Shown here in pieces: positions 16,807 to 23,996 of a stretch of DNA of 64,000 bases; positions within the stretch are counted from its first letter, which is position 1, and each line of letters opens with the position of its first letter. A program made the translations under genes and the position numbers. This stretch comes from Aestuariivivens insulae (lineage in GTDB: Bacteria > Bacteroidota > Bacteroidia > Flavobacteriales > Flavobacteriaceae). The stretch is taken from assembly GCF_022662195.1 (NCBI RefSeq), contig NZ_JAKMCS010000005.1, positions 124,001 to 188,000 of the forward strand, read 5' to 3'. The notes below the pieces were generated by a model. The model worked only from the letters and a program-made list of their open reading frames with translations. It had not been told where the DNA came from and did not search any database.

Positions 16807-17289
16807 ATGAGCAATCTAGCGACATTACCAAAAAATGGGAATTTAGCACAGAAAAGTAGAAATAGGTTGCCTAATTTCCCAGGCTTATCAACATGGTTTG
16901 ATGATTTTACTTTGGGTGAATTCCCATCTTTATTTTCATCAAGTTTCAACACAGGTATTTCAATGCCTAAAGTTAATATCAAAGAGGTATCTGATGCTTT
17001 TATTGTAGAAATGGCCGTTCCAGGATTAAAAAAATCAGATTTTGATATCAACTTAGATAATAATCTATTGTCTATTTCAGCAGAACTTAAGGATGAAAGC
17101 GAAAATAAAGATGATGGTTATACCCGAAGGGAATTTGGTTATTCTTCATTTAAAAGAGCATTTACATTGCCCGAAACGGTTAATGATAGTAAAATAAACG
17201 CGAATTACAACGAAGGTATTTTAACAGTACATCTTCCTAAAAAAGAAGAAGCCAAGCAAAAACCAGCACGTACTATTAAAATTTCATAA
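16807..17289 (+). CDS. Small heat-shock protein, Hsp20/alpha-crystallin family
   Basis: A 160-residue protein. The alpha-crystallin domain spans about residues 55-150, from MPKVNIKEVSDAFIVEMAVPG to the terminal motif GILTVHLPKKE, which contains the conserved GxLxxxxPK signature. The N-terminal 50 residues are of variable, Phe-rich type (FPGLSTWFDDFTLGEFPSLF). ATP-independent holdase chaperone, cytosolic, forming oligomers. It is monocistronic between a large inverted repeat and a strong terminator, near the tonB and grpE-dnaJ genes. Confidence 0.92.
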   Translation: MSNLATLPKNGNLAQKSRNRLPNFPGLSTWFDDFTLGEFPSLFSSSFNTGISMPKVNIKEVSDAFIVEMAVPGLKKSDFDINLDNNLLSISAELKDESENKDDGYTRREFGYSSFKRAFTLPETVNDSKINANYNEGILTVHLPKKEEAKQKPARTIKIS

Positions 17290-17313
17290 AAGAACACAAA
17301 TTTTGTAGTTAGA

Positions 17314-17340
17314 AAGCCTGTTGTTTAACAGGCTTTTTTT
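17314..17340 (+). terminator. Rho-independent terminator of hsp20
   Basis: Perfect 9-bp stem AAGCCTGTT/AACAGGCTT, loop GTTT, then a run of T. It begins 24 bp after the hsp20 stop. Confidence 0.9.
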
Positions 17341-17372
17341 GTATAAAAGCATGATTTATTAGTTGTTGGTAC

Positions 17373-17386
17373 ATGATAATTATCAT
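17373..17386. promoter_or_regulatory. FNR/CRP-like palindrome ahead of tonB
   Basis: ATGATAATTATCAT is a perfect 14-bp palindrome containing TGAT-N4-ATCA, the FNR half-site arrangement. Its centre (17379.5) lies 29.5 bp upstream of the box TAATTTTA (17409-17416), the same spacing as the sites at pflB and ppdK. A Fur-like reading is also possible because the gene is tonB. Confidence 0.6.
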
Positions 17387-17408
17387 AGTAAAAGTGTGTG
17401 GTTTCCAA

Positions 17409-17416
17409 TAATTTTA
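17409..17416 (+). promoter_or_regulatory. -7 box of tonB
   Basis: TAATTTTA, one base from TAnnTTTG, 21 bp before the tonB start. The divergence from consensus fits a promoter that depends on an activator. Confidence 0.4.
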
Positions 17417-17436
17417 AAGTACAAAAATTATGAGTC

Positions 17437-18165
17437 ATGAAAGCGAAAAAGAACCCCGAAAAGGAAATAGGCAGAAATAGTAGCCTATATTTTGCCATAG
17501 GGTTAATTCTTATGTTATTCATCTCTTGGAGAGCCTTGGAATATAAAACCTATGAGCAATCTAACATTGATATAGGTGTTGTTGATGTCACCGAAGAAGT
17601 CGAAGAAGAGATTCCTGTTATAAATATCAATATGCCACCGCCACCACCGCCACCAGTTACCATTCAAGAATCGATACAAATAGTTGAAGATGTTGAAGAA
17701 ATTGAAGAAACAATTATAGAAAGCACAGAAACCAATCAAGAAGAGGCCATCGAGGAGCGAGTTATAGAGGTTAGTGAAGTTGAAGTTGAAGAAGTTGAAG
17801 AGGAAGTTGAGGTCGCTTTTGCTGTTATAGAAGATGTACCTATATTTCCAGGATGTGAGGGTCGATCTAAAGAAGCCTCTAAACAATGTTTTCAAGAAAA
17901 AGTACAGACCCACGTCAAGAACCATTTTAAATACCCTGAAACTGCAGTCGAATTAGGAATCCAAGGGCGCGTATCGGTTATTTTTGCTATTGATGCTAAC
18001 GGCTATGTTACGGGCATTCGTTCTAGGGGCCCCGATAGGCTTTTGGAAAAAGAAGCCGAACGCATTATAGGTTTATTGCCTAAAATGATTCCTGGCAGGC
18101 AGCGAGGTAAAGCTGTAAAAGTAACCTATGCCGTACCTATTTTTTTTAAACTACAAGACATATAA
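17437..18165 (+). CDS. tonB: Energy transducer TonB
   Basis: A 242-residue protein with a cytoplasmic Lys-rich start, a single membrane anchor (YFAIGLILMLFISW, about residues 18-31), a stretch of seven prolines near residues 68-74, a long Glu/Val-rich periplasmic linker (EEVEEEVE repeats to about residue 130), and a C-terminal TonB domain (about 165-242) with YPETAVELGIQGRVSVIF and the closing YAVPIFFKL. TonB couples the proton motive force to TonB-dependent outer-membrane receptors. ExbB/ExbD are not adjacent. The acidic rather than basic linker is common in flavobacterial TonB paralogues. Confidence 0.9.
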   Translation: MKAKKNPEKEIGRNSSLYFAIGLILMLFISWRALEYKTYEQSNIDIGVVDVTEEVEEEIPVININMPPPPPPPVTIQESIQIVEDVEEIEETIIESTETNQEEAIEERVIEVSEVEVEEVEEEVEVAFAVIEDVPIFPGCEGRSKEASKQCFQEKVQTHVKNHFKYPETAVELGIQGRVSVIFAIDANGYVTGIRSRGPDRLLEKEAERIIGLLPKMIPGRQRGKAVKVTYAVPIFFKLQDI

Positions 18166-18181
18166 AAGCATTATGTTTATG

Positions 18182-18225
18182 CCCAATAAAAAAGCAGCCA
18201 AGAATTCGGTTGCTTTTTTATTGGG
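18182..18225. terminator. Bidirectional terminator after tonB
   Basis: An almost perfect 18-bp inverted repeat: CCCAATAAAAAAGCAGCC pairs with GGTTGCTTTTTTATTGGG (one G-T pair), loop AAGAATTC. The A- and T-runs inside the stem allow termination on either strand. Confidence 0.85.
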
Positions 18226-18475
18226 GCGAAATCTGGACCATAATGCTTCAGTCGATAAAAACTACAATTCAGATAATCTCTTTTTTAAGTCTTAAGGCTC
18301 TGATGGATACTTGTTTTATAATCGCTATTGGATTTATTCCAATATTAAATTTAAACAGATGAAACATCCATGTCTAAATTTTAGACATATAGTGCAAAAT
18401 GGTGATATGGATGTTGCATTCCTGTGCTGAGCGAAATCTAAGCATGACCTTTAAAGAAACAGTAAATATTAACAC
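18226..18475. other. Noncoding stretch between tonB and a gene remnant
   Basis: About 250 bp without an open frame of useful length on either strand. The only structured element is a diverged palindromic repeat at 18424-18445. The stretch may be residual DNA from a gene that has been lost, together with the remnant that follows. Confidence 0.4.
18424..18445 (+). repeat. Short palindromic repeat, diverged copy E
   Basis: Arms TGCT/AGCA around GAGCGAAATCTA, which differs from the copy A core at three positions but keeps complementary arms. Confidence 0.45.
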
Positions 18476-18601
18476 ATAAAGCAATTAATCCATATTACAG
18501 CATTGCTGGTTAGCGGATTCATGCAATCGCAAACCAATTATAAAGAAGACATGCAAAAGGCCTTTGAATTATGGAAAAGAACTGACAGTATACAGTTATG
18601 A
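18476..18601 (+). pseudogene. Decayed 5' fragment of an exported-protein gene
   Basis: The 41-codon frame starting with ATA where ATG is expected reads (I)KQLIHITALLVSGFMQSQ, then TNYKEDMQKAFELWK, RTDSIQL and a stop. The first part is a good signal peptide ending near SQ, and TNYKEDMQKAFELWK resembles the mature N-terminus of a TPR-like exported protein that I recall from flavobacteria. The start codon is changed and the frame stops soon after, so this appears to be the stump of a deleted gene. A functional short peptide from an internal TTG or ATG is possible but less likely. Confidence 0.5.
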
Positions 18602-18689
18602 TGTGTATTTAGGTTGAAAAAACGCTTCATCTCTTTGCGAAAAGAAATTTTCAAACTTAAAAACTAGAAAAAAAGACAAATTTTTTTCG

Positions 18690-18730
18690 TGACATTATGA
18701 CATTTTTACAATAATGGCAGTACTTTTGCC
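18690..18730 (+). promoter_or_regulatory. grpE-dnaJ promoter: sigma-54-like motif with upstream direct repeat
   Basis: TGGCAG-TACTT-TTGC (18715-18729) matches sigma-54 consensus TGGCAC-N5-TTGC at all but one position, with GG-N10-GC spacing. The same bases contain TACTTTTG (18721-18728), a match to the ordinary TAnnTTTG box, so either sigma factor could use it. A direct repeat TGACATTA/TGACATTT at 18690-18705 could bind a heat-shock regulator. Confidence 0.5.
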
Positions 18731-18767
18731 AATCAATTTTAGTATTTGCATAAATTAAAAAATTGGC

Positions 18768-19313
18768 ATGAGCAAAAAGGACAAAAATAAGATAGAGAAA
18801 GAACAGGTTGAAACCGCCCAAACGGAAACGGTCGAGGTAGAAGAGCCTGTGGTTGAGGAACAAACGCAAGAAGAAAAACTTAAAGCAGAGTTACAACAGG
18901 AAAAAGAAAAGTTTTTACGCTTGTTTGCTGAGTTCGAAAATTATAAAAAGCGCACGTCTAAAGAGCGTATCGATTTATTCAAAACAGCCAGCCAGGATGT
19001 TATGGTTGCATTATTGCCCATTTTGGATGATTTTGATAGAGCGTACTTAGAGATTTCAAAAACGAAAGAAAAGGAGCTTTTAAAAGGCGTGGAGTTAATT
19101 AGCAACAAGCTAAAATCAACTTTGGAACAAAAGGGCTTAACGCAAATAAAAGTGGAACAAGGAGATGAGTTTAATGCCGATAACCACGAAGCAATTACCC
19201 AAATACCAGCGCCAAGCGAAGATTTAAAAGGAAAGATTATAGATGTTATTGAGAAAGGATATGCTTTAGGTGATAAAGTTATTCGTTTTCCAAAAGTTGT
19301 TATCGGACAATAA
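18768..19313 (+). CDS. grpE: Nucleotide exchange factor GrpE
   Basis: A 181-residue protein. An acidic, Glu-rich N-terminal tail (about residues 1-38) leads into a long coiled coil, then the family core FAEFENYKKRTSKER (about residues 53-67), VMVALLPILDDFDRA, and the C-terminal beta domain NADNHEAITQIPAPSEDLKGKI with VIRFPKVVIGQ at the end. It releases ADP from DnaK in the cytosol. It is followed after 9 bp by dnaJ; dnaK is not in the window. Confidence 0.94.
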   Translation: MSKKDKNKIEKEQVETAQTETVEVEEPVVEEQTQEEKLKAELQQEKEKFLRLFAEFENYKKRTSKERIDLFKTASQDVMVALLPILDDFDRAYLEISKTKEKELLKGVELISNKLKSTLEQKGLTQIKVEQGDEFNADNHEAITQIPAPSEDLKGKIIDVIEKGYALGDKVIRFPKVVIGQ

Positions 19314-19322
19314 ACCAAGAAC

Positions 19323-20441
19323 ATGGCTAAGAGAGATTATTACGAGGTTTTAGGAGTAAATAAAGGCGCCAGTGAGGCTGAAATAAAGAAAGCTTACCGA
19401 AAAAAGGCTATACAATTTCACCCAGATAAAAATCCAGACGATAAAGAAGCAGAAGCTAAGTTTAAAGAAGCGGCCGAAGCGTATGAAGTATTGAGTAATG
19501 CCGATAAAAAGGCACGTTACGATCAGTTTGGACATCAAGCCTTCGAAAATGGTGGTGGCTTTGGAGGCGGCAGCATGAATATGGATGACATATTCAGTCA
19601 GTTTGGTGATATTTTTGGCAGTGCTTTTGGAGGCGGTTTTTCAGGTTTTGGCGGTGGCGGTGGAGGCCAGCGTCGTACCAAAGGAAGCAACCTACGTATT
19701 AGAGTAAAGTTGACTCTTGAAGAAATAGCCAATGGTGTAGAGAAAAAAATAAAAGTTAAGCGAAAAGTACAGGCTCCAGGTACAACATATAAAACGTGTT
19801 CTACATGCCATGGAACGGGTCAGGTTACTAGAATCGCTAATACCATTTTAGGTAGAATGCAAACGTCTGCACCTTGTAACGTGTGTGGAGGAGCAGGGGA
19901 AATCATAGATAAGAAACCAGCCGATGCTGACGCGCAAGGTCTAAAAATTTCAGAAGAAACCGTTTCTATTAAAATACCTGCAGGTGTGGTAGATGGTATG
20001 CAACTTAAAGTTTCAGGAAAAGGTAACGAAGCGCCGGGCAATGGTATTCCTGGAGATTTATTGGTGGCTATACAAGAAGTAGAACATGAGAAGCTGCAAC
20101 GTGAAGGTGATAACCTACATTACGATTTATATGTTAGCTATCCAGAAGCTGTTTTGGGAGCTTCGAAGGAAATCGATACTGTAACTGGTAAAGTGCGAAT
20201 TAAAATAGAGCCAGGGGTGCAATCAGGTAAAATTTTGCGTTTGCGAGGAAAAGGCATACCGAGCATTAATGGTTATGGTAAAGGGGACTTATTGGTGCAT
20301 GTTAATGTATGGACGCCTAAAACCTTGAATAAGCAGCAACGTGAGTTTTTTGAAACCATGAGGGATGATGAGCATTTTACGCCAAAACCCGAAAGTACAG
20401 ATAAGTCTTTTTTCGAAAAAGTAAAGGACATGTTTTCATAA
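19323..20441 (+). CDS. dnaJ: Molecular chaperone DnaJ with a reduced zinc finger
   Basis: A 372-residue protein with a J domain (HPD in FHPDKNPDD near residue 37), a Gly/Phe region ([11 protein letters not shown] to GGGGGGQ, about 75-118), a zinc region, and the two C-terminal substrate domains. Only two CxxCxGxG motifs are present, CSTCHGTG and CNVCGGAG. By alignment with the Escherichia coli protein these are motifs II and III, while I and IV are replaced by APGTTYKT and [10 protein letters not shown]. One zinc centre (II/III) should remain, the one linked to action with DnaK. Co-transcribed with grpE and followed by a terminator. Confidence 0.93.
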   Translation: MAKRDYYEVLGVNKGASEAEIKKAYRKKAIQFHPDKNPDDKEAEAKFKEAAEAYEVLSNADKKARYDQFGHQAFENGGGFGGGSMNMDDIFSQFGDIFGSAFGGGFSGFGGGGGGQRRTKGSNLRIRVKLTLEEIANGVEKKIKVKRKVQAPGTTYKTCSTCHGTGQVTRIANTILGRMQTSAPCNVCGGAGEIIDKKPADADAQGLKISEETVSIKIPAGVVDGMQLKVSGKGNEAPGNGIPGDLLVAIQEVEHEKLQREGDNLHYDLYVSYPEAVLGASKEIDTVTGKVRIKIEPGVQSGKILRLRGKGIPSINGYGKGDLLVHVNVWTPKTLNKQQREFFETMRDDEHFTPKPESTDKSFFEKVKDMFS

Positions 20442-20460
20442 GAAACTGACTTAAAAACCT

Positions 20461-20490
20461 AATAATCCGCCATTGAGCGGATTATTTTTT
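20461..20490 (+). terminator. Terminator of grpE-dnaJ
   Basis: Perfect 10-bp stem AATAATCCGC/GCGGATTATT, loop CATTGA, then TTTT. It begins 19 bp after the dnaJ stop. Confidence 0.9.
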
Positions 20491-20536
20491 GTGATAAGTT
20501 ATCGACTAGTTTTGCCAATAGTATCGAAAAAAAAAC

Positions 20537-20630
20537 TATATTTGAACTATCACTAATTTGTTTTAGTGGTAATTTTTCTTTTTCATAGCAATTTTTTTCC
20601 CATCCTTAATTCGTTAAGGGTGGGTTTTGT
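20537..20630 (+). ncRNA. Candidate small RNA between dnaJ and the ABC exporter
   Basis: A perfect -7 box TATATTTG (20537-20544), with TTTG 22 bp upstream, precedes about 80 noncoding bases: a hairpin CACTAA/TTAGTG (20551-20567), a U-rich single strand, and a terminator-like hairpin CCCATCCTTAA/TTAAGGGTGGG with a TTCG loop (20599-20624) followed by TTTTGTTTTT. No open frame of note lies between. This is what an independent small-RNA gene would look like; no Rfam family was recognised. Confidence 0.45.
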
Positions 20631-20824
20631 TTTTAGTGAAACCTTGTTTTTTTTAATAACCAAGCTTTGAAAAAAACGCCTCTAGAAACTACTCCTAGAT
20701 AAATATTAGGATATTATAAAACAACCACATTAAAGGTTTATTTAAATGGTTTTTCTAAGTTAATTCTGCTTCATAGCTACAACATTTAATATATTTACAA
20801 TCAAAATACCATTAATGCAAATCC

Positions 20825-21751
20825 ATGAGTAACTTACTAGACGTTAAAGAGGTGTCTAAACATTTTGGTGCACATAAAGCACTAAACAAGGTGTCGATTG
20901 CAGTGCCTCAAGGCAGTATTTTTGGGTTATTGGGTCCAAACGGAGCCGGTAAGACCACACTTATTAGGATTATCAATCAAATAACCATGCCAGATGAGGG
21001 GAATGTCATTATAGATGGAGAGCCTCTTCAGAGTAAACATATTAGGGATATTGGCTATTTACCAGAGGAACGAGGTTTATATAAATCAATGAAAGTAGGC
21101 GACCAGGCATTGTATTTAGCACAGCTAAAAGGGTTGAGTAAAACCGAAGCAAAAAAACGCTTGAAGTACTGGTTTGAACGCTTGGAAATAGGTGATTGGT
21201 GGGATAAAAAAATACAAGAGCTTTCAAAAGGGATGGCCCAAAAGGTACAATTTGTTGTAACGGTGTTGCACCAACCCAAATTACTTATTTTCGACGAGCC
21301 TTTTTCGGGTTTCGATCCTATAAATGCCAACTTAATAAAGGACGAGATTTTACGTTTACGCGAAGAAGGGGCCACTGTAATATTTTCAACCCACCGTATG
21401 GAATCGGTCGAGGAACTTTGTGATGACATTGCCCTAATTAACAAATCGAATAAAATATTGGATGGCAAATTGTTGGATGTTAAAAGGCAATATAAAATAA
21501 ATACATACGAAGTAGGAATTAAAACCAATAATAAGTTAGTATTACAAAACGAACTCACTGAAAAATTTGAAATAGCACCGGCCAACTTTAAAACATTGGA
21601 CGATGAGTTAAAACTCAATATTAAATTGCCACAAGGCGAGGATCCTAACCATTTGTTAAGCTATTTGACAACAAAAGGAGAGGTGTCCCATTTTGTTGAG
21701 CTTATTCCAAGTGTTAACGATATTTTTATTCAAACAGTAAAGAATAACTAG
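20825..21751 (+). CDS. ABC transporter ATP-binding protein, NatA-like
   Basis: A 308-residue ATPase: Walker A GPNGAGKTT (about residues 39-47), signature LSKGMAQKVQ, Walker B LLIFDEPFSGFDP, and the switch His in IFSTHRMESVEEL. A C-terminal extension of about 85 residues corresponds to the DUF4162 domain found on NatA-type exporters. It is followed 4 bp later by its permease gene. The pair probably exports a small ion, lipid or drug; the substrate cannot be read. A TATATTTA box at 20791 is a likely promoter. Confidence 0.9.
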   Translation: MSNLLDVKEVSKHFGAHKALNKVSIAVPQGSIFGLLGPNGAGKTTLIRIINQITMPDEGNVIIDGEPLQSKHIRDIGYLPEERGLYKSMKVGDQALYLAQLKGLSKTEAKKRLKYWFERLEIGDWWDKKIQELSKGMAQKVQFVVTVLHQPKLLIFDEPFSGFDPINANLIKDEILRLREEGATVIFSTHRMESVEELCDDIALINKSNKILDGKLLDVKRQYKINTYEVGIKTNNKLVLQNELTEKFEIAPANFKTLDDELKLNIKLPQGEDPNHLLSYLTTKGEVSHFVELIPSVNDIFIQTVKNN

Positions 21752-21755
21752 CCAG

Positions 21756-23069
21756 ATGAACCATTTACCTCTTATTATAAAGCGCGAATACTTTACTAAG
21801 GTAAAAAATAAGCCTTTTATTGTGATGACCTTTTTAAGCCCCATGATAGTTATTGCTCTTATTGCTATTGTGGCCTATATTTCGAAAGTAAATAATGATA
21901 AAGTACACCTTATTTCGGTTTTGGATGAATCGGGAGTTGTTGGTGAGGTTTTTAAAAGTTCTGAAAAAATTAAATATAATGTACTGGATAATATATCGTT
22001 GGAAGCGGCTAAGTCCATTGCCAAAGAAACGAAAAGCTATGGCCTGTTGCATGTACAGCAATGGGATGATTTTGATGCAATATCCAATAAGGTTTATTTT
22101 TATTCAGAAGAATCGCCCTCACTTATTATAATTTCAGATTTGGAAAAAAAAATAGGAGATGAACTAACGAATTTAAAACTAGAGCAGAATAATGTTAATG
22201 TAGCCACGGTTCACCATTCAAAAATTAGTATAGACATTGTTCAGGAAAATTTTGATGGGGAAAAAACCTCAAAAATGGATAGCCTTTTAAAATTAGCCTT
22301 TGGTGGTGTAGCGGGGTATTTGCTGTTCATGTTCATCATTATTTATGGCAACATGATTATGCGAAGTGTCATTGAAGAGAAAACAAGCCGAATTATTGAA
22401 GTGATTATATCATCTGTAAAACCAGTACAGCTAATGCTGGGTAAAATTATAGGGACATCGTTGGCAGGTATTACGCAGTTTGTAATTTGGATTATTTTGG
22501 GTGGTGTTTTAATGACTGTGGTGTCTTTAATTTTTGATATCGATATGGGGCAGTTACAAACGCCACAGCAAGATATGATGCTGCAAGCCATGGAAAACTC
22601 CGAATTGAATATGCAGATCCAAAATGTTATGGCATCGTTTTATCACTTGCCCATAACTAATTTGATTGTAGCCTTTATTTTGTTTTTTATAGGCGGTTAC
22701 CTATTGTACAGTTCATTGTACGCTGCTATAGGTGCGGCAGTAGATAGCGAAACAGATACCCAACAATTTGTATTGCCCATTTTAATGCCATTAATTTTGG
22801 CCGTTTATGTGGGGATTTTTACAGTTATTGAAGACCCGCATGGTACAGTTTCTGTGGTGTTTTCGTTTATTCCGTTCACCTCGCCTGTGGTTATGCTTAT
22901 GCGAATTCCTTTTGGCGTGCCTTTATGGCAACAGTTAGTGGCATTGTTATTGTTAATTTTTACCTTTATGTTTACAGTATGGTTTGCTGCAAAAATATAT
23001 CGTGTGGGTATTTTAATGTACGGTAAAAAACCAAGCTATAAAGAGTTGATTAAATGGATAAAATATTAA
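21756..23069 (+). CDS. ABC-2 type transporter permease, NatB-like
   Basis: A 437-residue membrane protein with an N-terminal membrane helix (FIVMTFLSPMIVIALIAIVAYIS), an extracytoplasmic domain of about 140 residues, then five further helices from about residue 180. The helix-turn MIMRSVIEEKTSRIIEVIISSVKPVQLMLGKIIG is the ABC-2 family signature. It forms the membrane half of the exporter with the ATPase encoded just upstream. The mechanosensitive channel gene starts 1 bp after its stop, so the three genes probably form one transcript. Confidence 0.9.
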   Translation: MNHLPLIIKREYFTKVKNKPFIVMTFLSPMIVIALIAIVAYISKVNNDKVHLISVLDESGVVGEVFKSSEKIKYNVLDNISLEAAKSIAKETKSYGLLHVQQWDDFDAISNKVYFYSEESPSLIIISDLEKKIGDELTNLKLEQNNVNVATVHHSKISIDIVQENFDGEKTSKMDSLLKLAFGGVAGYLLFMFIIIYGNMIMRSVIEEKTSRIIEVIISSVKPVQLMLGKIIGTSLAGITQFVIWIILGGVLMTVVSLIFDIDMGQLQTPQQDMMLQAMENSELNMQIQNVMASFYHLPITNLIVAFILFFIGGYLLYSSLYAAIGAAVDSETDTQQFVLPILMPLILAVYVGIFTVIEDPHGTVSVVFSFIPFTSPVVMLMRIPFGVPLWQQLVALLLLIFTFMFTVWFAAKIYRVGILMYGKKPSYKELIKWIKY

Positions 23070-23070
23070 G

Positions 23071-23976
23071 ATGAGTCAGGGATTAGAAAAAATAGAAGAA
23101 ACAATAAAAGAAAGTTCTATCTGGGAAAAGATTGTAAATTTTTTAGAATTTAAGCTTATAGATTTTAACTATGGGACAGGTGATAACATGGGTCACATCG
23201 AACTAAAAGTATGGTATGTCCTAATTGTTGTTATTGTTTTATTAGCTACCACCTATATTTTAAGATGGACAAAAAAGGTGGTTACACGAAAGATGCCTAA
23301 TGAAGATAAAGCAAAATTTAACACTGTTTTTTCGTTCTCAAGATGGTTAATCTACCTTATTGTAGTTCTTATTGTTTTTGATTCCATAGGGATAAATGTT
23401 ACAGCCATTTTTGCGGCTTCGGCAGCTTTATTGATAGGTGTTGGTTTGGCCTTGCAAACCCTATTTCAGGATATTATTTCCGGTATTTTTATATTGGTAG
23501 ACCAAACAGTGCATGTAGGAGACATTATTGAGATAGAAGGAAAAGTGGGTAGAGTAGAAGAAATTAAGTTACGAACCACTAGGGCGGTAACCATAGATAA
23601 TAAAGTATTGATTATACCTAACCATCTATATTTAACCAATAGCCTTTACAATTGGACGCAAAATGGTACAACTACTAGGGAATCGGTTGCTGTAGGTGTG
23701 GCTTACGGTAGCGATGTGCAATTGGTGAAGAAATTGCTTATTCAGGCGGCAAGTACCCATCCCGATGTTTTAAGCGAACCAGAACCAACGGTTGTTTTTA
23801 CCGATTTTGCAGATAGTTCATTAAATTTTAAAATTGTTTTTACGATAAACGATAGTTTTAAGGCACAGTTTCCAAAAAGTGATATTCGTTTTGAAATAGA
23901 TCGTTTGTTTAGGGAGCATAATGTAACCATTCCGTTTCCACAAAGAGATATACACATTATAGAAAGTTCAAAATAA
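23071..23976 (+). CDS. Small-conductance mechanosensitive channel (MscS family)
   Basis: A 301-residue protein with three membrane segments (about residues 46-66, 88-108 and 113-132) followed by the MscS beta domain. The pore helix AASAALLIGVGLALQTLFQDIISGIFILVDQ carries the Gly/Ala pattern of the family, followed by VGDIIEIEGKVGRVEEIKLRTT and IPNHLYLTNSLYNWT. It opens on hypo-osmotic shock to release solutes. The first 45 residues form a soluble N-terminal extension. It lies in the ABC exporter operon and is followed 20 bp later by the response regulator. Confidence 0.92.
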   Translation: MSQGLEKIEETIKESSIWEKIVNFLEFKLIDFNYGTGDNMGHIELKVWYVLIVVIVLLATTYILRWTKKVVTRKMPNEDKAKFNTVFSFSRWLIYLIVVLIVFDSIGINVTAIFAASAALLIGVGLALQTLFQDIISGIFILVDQTVHVGDIIEIEGKVGRVEEIKLRTTRAVTIDNKVLIIPNHLYLTNSLYNWTQNGTTTRESVAVGVAYGSDVQLVKKLLIQAASTHPDVLSEPEPTVVFTDFADSSLNFKIVFTINDSFKAQFPKSDIRFEIDRLFREHNVTIPFPQRDIHIIESSK

Positions 23977-23996
23977 TCAAGTAGAAGAAAATAAAT

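Noticed and set aside
17373-17386. Fur box at tonB as the sole reading
   Set aside because: It matches the 7-1-7 Fur pattern only partly, whereas its spacing to the promoter equals that of the pfl and ppdK sites; kept as an alternative only.
17515-17925. 136-codon open frame antisense to tonB
   Set aside because: It is the complement of the Glu-rich tonB linker, which yields Phe/Asn-rich nonsense; no family resemblance.
20493-20503. GATAAGTTATC palindrome as another FNR-like site
   Set aside because: The spacing of half-sites is wrong for TGA-N6-TCA, and it is 39 bp, not 29.5 bp, ahead of the nearest promoter box.
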